DNA of 64,000 nt from UBA3478 sp965662045 (GTDB lineage Bacteria; Bacteroidota; Bacteroidia; Flavobacteriales; Flavobacteriaceae). Positions 16,537 to 25,478 of the stretch are shown one piece after another. The DNA is taken from positions 37,624 to 101,623 of the forward strand of contig CBFIGE010000010.1 of assembly GCA_965662045.1 (NCBI GenBank), read 5' to 3'. A program made the translations under genes and the position numbers. Below the pieces are notes generated by a model. It was not told the DNA's origin. It worked only from the letters and a program-made list of their open reading frames with translations, and did no database searches. Positions within the stretch are counted from its first letter, which is position 1. Every line of letters begins with the position of its first letter.

Positions 16537-17075
16537 TCGATAATGTGATCTGCAATACCGTAAGCCAAGGACTCATCAGCATTCATCCAATAATCTCTAT
16601 CGAAATCTTTCATGACTTTATTAAAGTCTTGACCGCAATTATCCGCCAATATCTTGGCCCCTATTTCTTTGGTTTTGATGATTTCCCTCGCTTGAATTTC
16701 TATGTTTGACGCTTGACCTTGAGCTCCACCACTAGGCTGATGAATCATCACTCTAGCATGTTTTTGAATGTAGCGCTTTCCTCTTTCTCCTGCAGAAAGA
16801 AGAATACTTCCCATTGAGGCCGCGAGACCAGAACAAACCGTTGCTACAGGACTCTCAATTTGCTTAATGGTATCGTATATAGAAAAACCTGAAGTCACAT
16901 AACCACCAGGGCTATTTATGACTAATGAAATTTCATCGTAATTTAAATTGTTCAAATACAAAAGACGGTCAACTATATGCTTTGCAGATTCATCATTCAC
17001 CATTCCCCAAAGAAAAATTTTGCGCTGCTCAAGTAAGTTTCTGTCAATTAAATCCTGTGTATTTATATCAGCCAT
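16533..17075 (-). CDS. clpP: ClpP-family serine protease (Clp proteolytic subunit)
   Basis: A 180-residue cytoplasmic protease of the ClpP family, which forms barrels fed by AAA+ unfoldases such as ClpX. The catalytic serine is S87 in GLAASMGS, the histidine H112 in MIHQPSGG and the aspartate about D161 in DRDYWM. The INSPGGYVTSGFSIYDTI stretch is typical. No clpX lies next to it, and the sequence departs from the usual TGQ/FM details, so it may be a second ClpP paralog rather than the main one. A TAATTTTG -7 box precedes it on the minus strand. Confidence 0.88.
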   Translation of the reverse strand: MADINTQDLIDRNLLEQRKIFLWGMVNDESAKHIVDRLLYLNNLNYDEISLVINSPGGYVTSGFSIYDTIKQIESPVATVCSGLAASMGSILLSAGERGKRYIQKHARVMIHQPSGGAQGQASNIEIQAREIIKTKEIGAKILADNCGQDFNKVMKDFDRDYWMNADESLAYGIADHIID

Positions 17076-17094
17076 ATTTGAAAATTTGTTCTTA

Positions 17095-17102
17095 CAAAAT
17101 TA
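17095..17102 (-). promoter_or_regulatory. Candidate -7 box for clpP
   Basis: The minus strand reads TAATTTTG, a perfect TAnnTTTG match 20 bases before the ATG at 17075. The -33 region holds only a weak match. Confidence 0.4.
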
Positions 17103-17153
17103 GTGTATTGTTTGCATTCTATGCGAACATCATTAGTATCTTTAACTAAAAAA

Positions 17154-17864
17154 ATGACGAAGCATCTCTACTTTTCCTTCTGCGCCGTAATCGTATTTGT
17201 ATTCTCATCTTGTTCAAATAAAACAAAAGAGCAACCTGAGGTTGAAGAAGTTCAAAAATCTATTGTTGAATTATTTACCGATAAGGTCGCAGAGGCACAT
17301 GGTTTTAAGCAGTGGTCTGAGGTGGAAGAAATTAGCTTTAGTTTTAATGTGAGCCGAGCGAACGGAAACACCTTTAGTCGTTTTTGGATATGGCAACCTA
17401 AATCAAATACAGTCGGGAGCATACAAGAAAAAGACACGATTTGGTACAATAGAAACCAAGCTCTAGATAGTATAGAGAACCGACTTAATGCCGGCTTCAC
17501 CAATGATAAATTCTGGCTACTCACTCCATTTAACCTCATTTGGGATAGAGGTAATTACAGGGCGACCCTATCAGAAAATATCAGTTCTCCAGTTGAAAAC
17601 AAAAGCTATACAAAGCTCACCATAGTCTATGGACAAGAAGGAGGATATACACCAGGAGATGCTTATGATTTTTACGTGGATGATGAGCATATCATAAGAG
17701 AATGGTCCTTTCGCAGAGGAAATCAAACAGAACCTAATATCAATTCAGCCTGTAAAGATTATATCGAAATTGGAGGATTGCGACTCGTACAAAACTACGC
17801 TCGTGCCAAAAAAGAGCGTGCCCTTTTCTTTAGTGATTTGAAGGTGGAAACTTTGCAAAAATAA
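17154..17864 (+). CDS. Lipoprotein of unknown function
   Basis: A 236-residue protein with a lipoprotein signal peptide starting MTKHLYFSFCAVIVFVFSSC; the lipobox cysteine is C20. The frame is open back to 17103, but the ATG at 17154 gives the signal peptide directly. The mature part contains a repeated pattern of strands, many aromatic residues and an ending FFSDLKVETLQK, suggesting a beta-rich lipid- or pigment-binding-like fold. No family function is recognised. It is divergent from clpP and its last 35 bases overlap the MFS transporter gene on the opposite strand. Confidence 0.75.
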   Translation: MTKHLYFSFCAVIVFVFSSCSNKTKEQPEVEEVQKSIVELFTDKVAEAHGFKQWSEVEEISFSFNVSRANGNTFSRFWIWQPKSNTVGSIQEKDTIWYNRNQALDSIENRLNAGFTNDKFWLLTPFNLIWDRGNYRATLSENISSPVENKSYTKLTIVYGQEGGYTPGDAYDFYVDDEHIIREWSFRRGNQTEPNINSACKDYIEIGGLRLVQNYARAKKERALFFSDLKVETLQK

Positions 17865-18990
17865 TAGCAAAGAGCATTGCTATAGCCACGACAAACATTA
17901 AACTAAAACTCTCGGTCAAGGAGTATTGTTCTGCAATAAATCCTAATATAACTGGGGTAAAAAGAAATCCTAAATAGCCAGATCCTGCAATAAAAGAAAC
18001 TCCTGTAGAGGCGGGTACAGCTTTCATTTTTCCGCCTATTCGAAAAAGTTCAGGAATGATTACAGAAAAACCTAAGCCACCCAGCGAAAATCCAATAACA
18101 CTATAAACCTCGTGTTCTTGAAGAATAAATACATAAGCTAAAATGGAGACTGTAGAACTTATTAACAAGGTTTTTCTAGAGCCAACTCTAGAGGAGATTC
18201 CATCACCTAAAAAGCGTCCTAGTGTCATACAAACAGAAAACATGATAAAACCCACACCTATATACTGTTCAGGAGCCTGAACCACCTCTTTCATAAATAA
18301 GGTCGACCAATCTATAATCGCACCCTCACTTCCCATGGCCACAAAAGAAATTACTGAAAGAAGAATCATAGCTTTAAAAACTTGTATTCCAACTTTTGCA
18401 GTAGTTTTCTCTTTTGCTGATGCTCTAATCAAAACGTATTGGTTCTTGAGCAAAAAATTGACCGCAATTAAAAACAGAGAAAGTGTTAGAACATGAAGTA
18501 CAGGATTTCCAATAATTGGTATAAAGAACGATCCTAAACCCGCACAAACGCCCCCTAATGAAAAAAATCCGTGTGCCGAAGACATGAATTGTACGTTGTC
18601 AATTTTTTCAATTTCAGATACCAATGAATTCATAGCAATATCTAAAAATCCATTACACAATCCGAACACAAATAAAGCTGCACAAAGGCTAAGATAACTA
18701 GGAGTAGAAAGTGGAAAAATAAAGCAAATACAACCTGCTACTATGGCATACCAAGTCGATTTACCAGCTCCAACCCGCTGAATGATACGGGAGGCAAAAG
18801 GTAAAACCGCAAAAACTCCAAAAGCCAAAAAGAATATCGCAATGCCGAGTTGATCTTTTGATATATCAAGAGTTTCTTTTACTGTGGGAATGTAAATCGC
18901 CCAAGTTCCAAACCAAAAATTTAAAGTAGCGAAAGCGAAGGACGCCGCAAAGTACTTTTTATTACTTAAAATAAGTAGAAGTGATTTCAT
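17830..18990 (-). CDS. Major facilitator superfamily transporter
   Basis: A 386-residue inner-membrane protein with about 12 hydrophobic helices and the MFS architecture. It includes the AFGVFAVLPFASRIIQRVGAGK loop after helix 2 and GRFLGDGISSRVGSRK after helix 8. It resembles YfkF/fucose-permease-like drug or sugar permeases, but the substrate cannot be read. The ATG overlaps the stop of kynureninase (ATGA, 18987-18990), so it is translated with kynU; transport of a tryptophan or kynurenine metabolite is a reasonable but untested inference. Confidence 0.85.
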   Translation of the reverse strand: MKSLLLILSNKKYFAASFAFATLNFWFGTWAIYIPTVKETLDISKDQLGIAIFFLAFGVFAVLPFASRIIQRVGAGKSTWYAIVAGCICFIFPLSTPSYLSLCAALFVFGLCNGFLDIAMNSLVSEIEKIDNVQFMSSAHGFFSLGGVCAGLGSFFIPIIGNPVLHVLTLSLFLIAVNFLLKNQYVLIRASAKEKTTAKVGIQVFKAMILLSVISFVAMGSEGAIIDWSTLFMKEVVQAPEQYIGVGFIMFSVCMTLGRFLGDGISSRVGSRKTLLISSTVSILAYVFILQEHEVYSVIGFSLGGLGFSVIIPELFRIGGKMKAVPASTGVSFIAGSGYLGFLFTPVILGFIAEQYSLTESFSLMFVVAIAMLFAIIFAKFPPSNH

Positions 18991-20249
18991 GAATGATATG
19001 CTACAGCTTGCATTAAAAGTTGACCAAAATTATAGATGTCTTCAAACGAATTATACATAGGTACAGGAGCCATTCGAATTACATTAGGCTCACGCCAGTC
19101 TGGAACACAACCATTCGAGGTGAGGTATTCGAAAATAGATTTATTCTGTCCGTGTAAATAGATAGATAATTGGGCTCCACGCTGTGACGGTGTAATTATT
19201 TCAAAATTTAAGTCGAGTTCTTTGGCGATATCCTTCAATACGAATTCTAAATATCCAGTTAATTGGTCACGCTTTTCAATGAGTGCTGACATACCCGCTT
19301 TTTCAAAAAGGGTCAAAGAAGCCAAAAAGGGAGCAAGAGAAAGAATCGGAGCATTACTCACCTGCCAGGCATCTGCAGTTGGCATGGGATCAAAACGGTC
19401 TGTCATTTTAAAACGCGTTTCTTTTTTATTTCCCCACCATCCTTCAAACCTATGAATGTCTTTATCATTCAAGTGCCGCTTGTGAATGAAAACACCTGAG
19501 GCATTTCCTGGTCCAGCATTGAGGTATTTGTAACTGCACCAGGCTGCAAAGTCAACTCCCCAGTCATGAAGAGCTAATTCAATATTACCTGCTGCATGGG
19601 CTAAGTCCCATCCAACTATTACATCATTCTTCCGAGCCACTTCTGTGATTTTCTGTATATCAAATACTTGACCGTTATAATAATTCACTCCTCCCAAAAA
19701 GACAAGTGCCAATTCTGAAGCATTGTTTTCTATGGCTTGAATGAAATCCTGTGTATGATAGAGGCCGTCTTCTCTTTTAGGAACCTGTATGAGCTCATCT
19801 TCAGGATTGAGACCTCGAAAGCGTAGTTGAGAGTCCAAAATATACTTATCCGATGGAAAGGCCTTTTCCTCACATAAAATTTTAGTTTTTACTCCCTTAG
19901 GTCTAAAAAAAGAAACCAAAAGAAAATGCAAATTCACCGATAACGTGTTCATCACAGTTAATTCTTCTTGCTGACATCCCATGATTTTAGAAAGTGTGGG
20001 GACCAACTTTTCGTGATATTCCCACCAAGGACGATCTCCGTTAAAATGTCCTTCTACGGCAAGTTCACCCCAAGCATTCATTACCTCATCTACATAGGAT
20101 TGGCTCACTTTTGGCTGAAGACCTAAGGAATTACCTGTGAAATAGAGTACATCTCTTCCGTTAAATTGAGGAAATATAAATTCCTTTCTCAAGTAATTCA
20201 ATGTATCATTTTGATCACAGGCTAAGGCAAAATCTCGGGTGTTTTGCAT
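18987..20249 (-). CDS. kynU: Kynureninase
   Basis: A PLP enzyme that cleaves kynurenine to anthranilate and alanine, or 3-hydroxykynurenine to 3-hydroxyanthranilate, in tryptophan catabolism or NAD synthesis. The 420-residue protein shows YFTGNSLGLQPK at 36-47, HFNGDRPWW near 68-76, GWDLAHAAGN, and the PLP lysine K241 in WCSYKYLNAGPG. Kynurenine monooxygenase and tryptophan dioxygenase are not in the window. It is the first gene of a two-gene unit with the MFS transporter. Confidence 0.95.
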   Translation of the reverse strand: MQNTRDFALACDQNDTLNYLRKEFIFPQFNGRDVLYFTGNSLGLQPKVSQSYVDEVMNAWGELAVEGHFNGDRPWWEYHEKLVPTLSKIMGCQQEELTVMNTLSVNLHFLLVSFFRPKGVKTKILCEEKAFPSDKYILDSQLRFRGLNPEDELIQVPKREDGLYHTQDFIQAIENNASELALVFLGGVNYYNGQVFDIQKITEVARKNDVIVGWDLAHAAGNIELALHDWGVDFAAWCSYKYLNAGPGNASGVFIHKRHLNDKDIHRFEGWWGNKKETRFKMTDRFDPMPTADAWQVSNAPILSLAPFLASLTLFEKAGMSALIEKRDQLTGYLEFVLKDIAKELDLNFEIITPSQRGAQLSIYLHGQNKSIFEYLTSNGCVPDWREPNVIRMAPVPMYNSFEDIYNFGQLLMQAVAYHS

Positions 20250-20325
20250 AAAAAGATTTATTTTCGAGTTCTGATTAAAACAGTGATGAAATTAATTCAT
20301 CTCTGAAGAATACAAAACAAGAAAA

Positions 20326-20973
20326 GTGCATTTCTTCTCTGAATCCCTTGAAAATTATATTACACAGCACGCTGAAGAAGAATTTGAATATCTTCAAGCC
20401 TTAAGAGCTGAAACACACAGAAAAGTGATTCAGCCACGAATGATTAGCGGACATTATCAAGGGCGTCTTTTATCTTTTATTTCAAAACTATCGAGGCCAG
20501 ATAAAATACTTGAAATTGGAACCTATACTGGATATTCTGCTCTGTGCTTAGCTGAGGGACTTAGTGAGCGCGGCCGATTAGACTCTATTGAAATTAACGA
20601 AGAACTGATACATATACATCAGAGATATCTGCATCAATCTCAATATGCAGATCAAATACAAGTGATTTATGGTGATGCCTTAACTGTGCTTCCCCAACTA
20701 AAAGAGTCATACGATTTGGTATTTATAGACGCAAAAAAAGCCTTGTATAATAGCTATTTAGATTTGGTTCTTCCGCTGATGTCCAAAAACAGTCTATTAC
20801 TTGCGGATAATATTCTATGGTCTGGTAAAGTAGTCGAAGAAGTGGCGACAAATGATAAAGCTACACAAGAATTATTAGCCTTTAACCAAAGGCTACACGA
20901 GGATATAAATTTTGAATCGATTATACTGCCTGTTCGTGATGGTTTGAGTTTACATCGAAAAAGAAACGATTGA
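20326..20973 (+). CDS. SAM-dependent O-methyltransferase (caffeoyl-CoA/catechol OMT type)
   Basis: A 215-residue class I methyltransferase of the O-methyltransferase family 3. The SAM motif EIGTYTGYSALCLAEGL lies near residues 65-81. The acidic residue ending strand 2 is in DSIEINEE, and motif VFIDAKKALYNSYLDLVLPLM contains the conserved metal-binding-type aspartate and lysines; LLADNILWSGKV follows. The physiological acceptor is unknown. The start is GTG at 20326. Its last 53 bases overlap the convergent PAP2 phosphatase gene. Confidence 0.88.
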   Translation: MHFFSESLENYITQHAEEEFEYLQALRAETHRKVIQPRMISGHYQGRLLSFISKLSRPDKILEIGTYTGYSALCLAEGLSERGRLDSIEINEELIHIHQRYLHQSQYADQIQVIYGDALTVLPQLKESYDLVFIDAKKALYNSYLDLVLPLMSKNSLLLADNILWSGKVVEEVATNDKATQELLAFNQRLHEDINFESIILPVRDGLSLHRKRND

Positions 20974-21502
20974 TTAAGGCTATGTGCAAACAGGCGCTTA
21001 GAACACCTACAAGAGCTCCAATAAAAATATCTGTAGGATAATGAACCCCTAGATACAAACGGCTGTAAGTAAATAAAGCAGGCCAAATAAAAACGAGTAG
21101 TCCGTATTTAAAATTCAATTTGTTAAAATAATACCAAGTAAATATGGCAATAGCTACAGAACTCGCAGCATGACCAGAAAAAAAACTATAATCTGTAGGC
21201 TTTATAAGTACTCTTAACAATTCGTTAAATTCAGGATCGTTAACCGGTCTTAAACGTTTAAAAAAGGGTTTAGACAAAAACATTAAACCTAAAACCGTGG
21301 CCACATTGAGCAAGGAACACAATAGCAAAATGCTAAAAATTTTTAGTTTCAATCGATAGAAGAAAAAAGCAATGCAAAAAATAAGAAGTGGAATCCAAGT
21401 GGTAAAACGAGTAATGACTAGCCAAAATTGGTCGTACGCTGGGGTACCTAATTGATTTAAAAATAAGAGAATTTCGCGATCAAGTGTTTCGATCAAATTC
21501 AC
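20921..21502 (-). CDS. PAP2-family membrane phosphatase
   Basis: A 193-residue integral membrane phosphatase with about five hydrophobic helices. All three parts of the acid phosphatase signature are present: KPFFKRLRP (KxxxxxxRP), FFSGHAAS (PSGH-type, with S before GH), and SRLYLGVHYPTD (SRxxxxxHxxxD). Members dephosphorylate undecaprenyl pyrophosphate, phosphatidic acid or lipid A; which applies here is unknown. The start is GTG in a GTGA overlap with the end of tatA, so the two are translationally coupled. Confidence 0.88.
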   Translation of the reverse strand: MNLIETLDREILLFLNQLGTPAYDQFWLVITRFTTWIPLLIFCIAFFFYRLKLKIFSILLLCSLLNVATVLGLMFLSKPFFKRLRPVNDPEFNELLRVLIKPTDYSFFSGHAASSVAIAIFTWYYFNKLNFKYGLLVFIWPALFTYSRLYLGVHYPTDIFIGALVGVLSACLHIALINRFFFDVNSNHHEQAV

Positions 21503-21777
21503 ATTCCGCCTCTTTTGATACTGCCACCTACATCTTCAACTGATTTTTTAACCTCGTTGATTTCTTTTTTGATTTCTTGGCCCAGATTGGCATCTAAACC
21601 TTGATTATCAGCGGTTTTTTTTATTTCCCTTTTAATGTCTTCGGTGGCGTCTTTGAGTTGTCTCATACCCTTTGCTAGACCACGAACAATTTCAGGCAAT
21701 TTGTCCGAACCAAATATCAGTACTGAGACAAACACGACAAAAAATATTTCCGCTCCGCTAATAAATAATACATTCAT
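21499..21777 (-). CDS. tatA: Twin-arginine translocase subunit TatA/E
   Basis: A 92-residue single-span membrane protein that forms the pore component of the Sec-independent Tat export system. The frame is open to 21822, but the ATG at 21777 gives the normal short N-terminus MNVLFISGAEIFFVVF. It is followed by the FGSDKLPEIVRGLAKGMRQLKDA hinge and amphipathic helix (about 20-42) and a charged tail. tatC is not in the window. A strong hairpin terminator separates it from the M1 peptidase gene upstream. Confidence 0.92.
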   Translation of the reverse strand: MNVLFISGAEIFFVVFVSVLIFGSDKLPEIVRGLAKGMRQLKDATEDIKREIKKTADNQGLDANLGQEIKKEINEVKKSVEDVGGSIKRGGM

Positions 21778-21788
21778 ATTACAAAAGT

Positions 21789-21826
21789 AAAAAAACCCAT
21801 GACTGAAATATACTTCAGTCATGGGA
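21789..21826 (-). terminator. Intrinsic terminator after the M1 peptidase gene
   Basis: A perfect 12-base-pair stem (21796-21807 with 21814-21825, arm sequence CCCATGACTGAA) closes a 6-base loop. On the minus strand it is followed by a run of T (plus-strand A tract at 21789-21795). It lies 8 bases beyond the stop of the peptidase gene and before the tatA start, so it should end the operon that begins at 26205. Confidence 0.9.
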
Positions 21827-21833
21827 ATTTAAC

Positions 21834-24140
21834 TTAACCTTTGATTTCTTCTCTTAAACTATCAAATTCTGACTTAGGCGCTTCTTTGGGCCATGCATTA
21901 TTGGTAGTATCAATATCTGCAGTCTCAGCTTGTGGATCTACTATAATTCCTGCTAGCTCTTTTTCAGAAGCAAATACTCTTTTCACCTCAGCATCATTCT
22001 TTCTCCAAATCTCTGGTGGATAAGTAATACGTTCTTTTGTGCCGTCAACATAAGAATATTCGACAATAAGTGGCATTGGAATTCCTCCGGGTTTATCAAA
22101 AGTAACCTCGTAAAAATACTTTGGCTCTTTTACAGCAGAGCGCTCTGCTGCGGTCATATTATCAAGCATGAATTCGTTTAAATTTTTAGAAGACTCAGAA
22201 GGTGATTTACCTTTTAATTCTTCAGAGAAATTTGGTGATTCTTCACTTGCGAGATACACTAGTGGAGGAAGATCTGCCTCTGAAATGCCCTGGGCAGCCA
22301 TGTAGGCTTTCATCTGGTCGCTGGGTTCTGAAGAGACGTAATACTTTTTGACGTCTTTTACACCTATATCAACGTAGTCTGTAGTGTAAAACCATCCTCT
22401 CCAAAACCAGTCCAAATCAACCGCCGAAGCATCTTCCATCGTTCTAAAAAAGTCCTCTGGAGCAGGATGCTTGAACATCCATCTCTGAGCATAGGTCTTA
22501 AATGCGTGATCAAAAAGCTCTTCACCCATTACCGTTTCTCTCAAAATATTAAGTGCTGTTGCTGGTTTCCCGTAAGCATTTGGGCCTAAACTGTATACGT
22601 TTTCAGGATTAGACATGATCGGAGCGATATAATCTTGGTCACCTGACATGTAAGGAACAATCTTTGAAGGCTCACCTCTTCGAGAAGGATACTTTTCTAA
22701 TTCGCCAATCGCATCGGGAAATACCTGACCAAACTCTTGCTCTGCGATATATTGCATAAAAGTGTCTAAACCTTCATCCATCCATCCCCATTGTCTTTCA
22801 TCAGAATTTACAATCATCGGGAAGAAATTGTGTCCAACCTCGTGAATAATAACACTCATCATACCATATTTTGTGCGCTCTGAATATGATCCATCTTCGT
22901 TTGGACGTCCGTAATTCCAACAAATCATTGGGTACTCCATACCTTGATTCTTAGCGTGAACAGAGATAGCCTTGTGGTAAGGATAATCAAAAGTGTGTTC
23001 ACTGTAGGTAATAAGTGTTGAAGCTACTGCTTTGGTAGACCATTCTTCCCAAAGCGGGTTTCCTTCTTTTGGATACATCGAAACTGCCATCACATCTTTA
23101 TTACCAATTTTAACGGCCATCATGTCCCAAATAAATTTACGAGAACTAGCAAATCCAAAATCTCTTACGTTTTCAGCGTAAAACTTCCAAGTTTTAGTTT
23201 TCTCAGAGAAACCTTTTTCTGCTGCTTCTGCCTCTTCTTGAGATACAATCATGACCGGAGTATCGTAAGACTTCTTAGCCTGATTGTATCTTTTCATCAT
23301 AGTTTTAGAAAAGACGTCTTTTCTGTTTTGTAAAATTCCTGTTGCGTCTAAAACGTGATCTGCTGGGGCAGTGATTTCAACAGTATAATTACCGAAAGGC
23401 AACGCAAATTCTCCGCTTCCCCAGAACTGATGGTTTTGCCATCCCTCTACATCACTGTATACCGCCATTCTTGGGAAAAACTGAGCTATTACATAGGCTC
23501 GGTTACCATCCTTGGCAAAATACTCATATCCAGATCTAGCACGATTAACTGTATGATCTGGAATATTATACCACCATTTTATGGAAAATGAAACCTGGCC
23601 CCCACTTTGAAGTGCTGAAGGCAAATTGATTCGCATCATAGTTTGGTTGATGGTAAAAGATAACGGTTTGCCACTTGCATTTTTGACATAATCGATATTA
23701 AATCCTCCATCAAAAGCCTCTGTCATATAGGTTTGTGCAAAATTGCCTGCGGTATAAGCCATATTGACCCCATTACCATTTCTGAGTGGTGACTTAGAAT
23801 CTGCGGCTCTAACATTTTGATCTAATTGTACCCACAAAAATTCTAATGCATCAGGAGAGTTATTGGTGTAAGTGATGGTTTCTTCCCCATAGATACGAGC
23901 ATTTTTGTCGTCAAGGGTGATCTTCATATCGTAATCGGCCTGTTGTTGATAGTAATCTGGCCCTGGGGCACCTGAGGCTGACCTGTAAGTGTTAGGCGAA
24001 GAAAACTCCTCGTATAATTGTTTGAATTTACTCTGATTGTAATGCCCTGGCTTTCGCTGTTCTTGACCTTCTTCTTGTGCCTGAAGATTGATATTAAAAA
24101 GCAAACCTAGAGCCGTAAGTATTAAAAGACTTTTTTTCAT
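21834..24140 (-). CDS. M1-family zinc metallopeptidase, secreted
   Basis: A 768-residue gluzincin aminopeptidase-type protein with a signal peptide (1-21). The beta-rich N-terminal domain spans about 70-270. The catalytic domain carries the zinc motif HEVGH (H433, E434, H437) with the third ligand E456 in WMDEG. The usual GAMEN exopeptidase motif is not obvious; the matching area reads GMEYPMICW (400-408), which is common in Bacteroidota members. It is probably periplasmic or surface-exposed and acts on peptides. It is the last gene of a four-gene minus-strand unit and is followed by a strong terminator. Confidence 0.92.
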   Translation of the reverse strand: MKKSLLILTALGLLFNINLQAQEEGQEQRKPGHYNQSKFKQLYEEFSSPNTYRSASGAPGPDYYQQQADYDMKITLDDKNARIYGEETITYTNNSPDALEFLWVQLDQNVRAADSKSPLRNGNGVNMAYTAGNFAQTYMTEAFDGGFNIDYVKNASGKPLSFTINQTMMRINLPSALQSGGQVSFSIKWWYNIPDHTVNRARSGYEYFAKDGNRAYVIAQFFPRMAVYSDVEGWQNHQFWGSGEFALPFGNYTVEITAPADHVLDATGILQNRKDVFSKTMMKRYNQAKKSYDTPVMIVSQEEAEAAEKGFSEKTKTWKFYAENVRDFGFASSRKFIWDMMAVKIGNKDVMAVSMYPKEGNPLWEEWSTKAVASTLITYSEHTFDYPYHKAISVHAKNQGMEYPMICWNYGRPNEDGSYSERTKYGMMSVIIHEVGHNFFPMIVNSDERQWGWMDEGLDTFMQYIAEQEFGQVFPDAIGELEKYPSRRGEPSKIVPYMSGDQDYIAPIMSNPENVYSLGPNAYGKPATALNILRETVMGEELFDHAFKTYAQRWMFKHPAPEDFFRTMEDASAVDLDWFWRGWFYTTDYVDIGVKDVKKYYVSSEPSDQMKAYMAAQGISEADLPPLVYLASEESPNFSEELKGKSPSESSKNLNEFMLDNMTAAERSAVKEPKYFYEVTFDKPGGIPMPLIVEYSYVDGTKERITYPPEIWRKNDAEVKRVFASEKELAGIIVDPQAETADIDTTNNAWPKEAPKSEFDSLREEIKG

Positions 24141-24196
24141 AATGGGTTTTGTTATTAACTGCTGAAATTATTAAGAATTAAAATGATTTAAAAATT

Positions 24197-24718
24197 TTAA
24201 AGCATTAATTTCAACGCACTGTTTCCTGAAATTAAAACTGCACTCTTTTTGAGGTTTGACATTCTTAGATGAATGAGGTTTTTTTGTTCTTCAAACAACT
24301 CCATGAGAACCTTGTTTTCGATTTCAAGGCATTTGCCTTTAACATTTTCAACCGTTGTCGACTGCAGTAAAATGATAACTTGATCACCTTTAAATGTTTT
24401 TCCTACGTAATTAAGATTTACTTTTTGACCATTAAGACGCAACTCAAATTTCTGCGAAAAATAGCGTTCAAGATAAAAATCAATTTTAGGTGAAAGAAGT
24501 TCGGGATCAAGGCTAAGGGTGTTTTCATAGCGCATTTGCAAGACTTCTTGCACATCATCTATAAAATAACGCCCTATGATTTCAAAAGTTGCTTTTTCTT
24601 CATTGAAATTGACTTCTGAAACACTTAAATAAAATTTGTGATCGGCAGAAAAACTCGATATTAAAAGTAGGATCGCCGTTAGTATACTGTTCTTGATGTG
24701 CTTATTCAACTGCATCAT
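24197..24718 (-). CDS. DUF6702 family exported protein
   Basis: A 173-residue protein with an N-terminal hydrophobic export signal (about 8-25). The mature domain begins DHKFYLSVSEVNFNEEKATFEI, typical of DUF6702, a family found beside M1 peptidases in Flavobacteriia and sometimes mislabelled as a peptidase. No catalytic motif is visible. Its start overlaps the end of the preceding carboxypeptidase-like-domain gene by 17 bases, and the M1 peptidase follows after 56 bases. It may assist the peptidase or the two upstream proteins; this rests on context only. Confidence 0.78.
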   Translation of the reverse strand: MMQLNKHIKNSILTAILLLISSFSADHKFYLSVSEVNFNEEKATFEIIGRYFIDDVQEVLQMRYENTLSLDPELLSPKIDFYLERYFSQKFELRLNGQKVNLNYVGKTFKGDQVIILLQSTTVENVKGKCLEIENKVLMELFEEQKNLIHLRMSNLKKSAVLISGNSALKLML

Positions 24719-25478
24719 TTTTAAATACTATAGATTTTTGTGCTACAAATTCTCTAAAGGCCAACCAATCACCTCTTTCCATAAGTGGATTGTACAAAGA
24801 ATCTGCCTGACAAAAATACAAGAATCTATTGCGATCATTATACTTGATATTTAATTCTTCCCAAAAAAGTGAATCGTTTAAATGCTCGCGTATGCTATTC
24901 ATTCGATTTCTTGCTCTGTCTATACGAATTCGTTCTTTCAACATTTTTGTTCTTCCACTTATGGCATTAAGAATTGGATTTAAGGGAACTATTCCGCCAC
25001 CAGTTGTTGCTTCGTGAAGCATGCGCTCACTTTGTGTAATGATACGAACGTCTGCATTGGGCAAACCCAATTGTTGAGCATCATACGTTTTGGCAGTTAC
25101 ACTTTTTTCGGTATCTAAAATTGGGTTTCCAGTCAAATTGTATTGTGAGAGCGTTACTCCTTCTAATCGATTGACCTGTATCTCAAGAGACACAAAGATT
25201 TTGGCGGCCTTAAGCATGGCTTCATCTACAACCAGTTCCTTTTGTTTCAATTGAATAGATGAAAAAACAATGGTGTCTCCTATTGACGCTTTAATTCGGA
25301 ATTGTCCGGCAATGTCAGTGATTCCGGCAATTGATTTTTGCAGGTTTTGAACTGCTACTCCGGAGCGATCAATTTCTTGAAATTTCACTTCTCCATTTAA
25401 ATACCCTTCTTGCGCCATACCCATTTTAGCATGAAAAATGATCACTAGCACAACACAAAATCTATAAATCGATTTCAC
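24702..25478 (-). CDS. Carboxypeptidase-like regulatory domain protein B, exported
   Basis: A 258-residue protein with a signal peptide (1-22). A CarboxypepD_reg-like (transthyretin-like) beta domain spans about 26-115, with GITDIAGQFRIKASIGDTIVFSS. It is followed by an alpha-helical charged C-terminal half rich in Arg and Asn. In this phylum the domain usually heads TonB-dependent receptors, but no barrel follows here. It is similar in layout and sequence to the protein encoded immediately upstream, pointing to an old tandem duplication. It overlaps both neighbours by 17 bases. Confidence 0.8.
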   Translation of the reverse strand: MKSIYRFCVVLVIIFHAKMGMAQEGYLNGEVKFQEIDRSGVAVQNLQKSIAGITDIAGQFRIKASIGDTIVFSSIQLKQKELVVDEAMLKAAKIFVSLEIQVNRLEGVTLSQYNLTGNPILDTEKSVTAKTYDAQQLGLPNADVRIITQSERMLHEATTGGGIVPLNPILNAISGRTKMLKERIRIDRARNRMNSIREHLNDSLFWEELNIKYNDRNRFLYFCQADSLYNPLMERGDWLAFREFVAQKSIVFKNDAVE

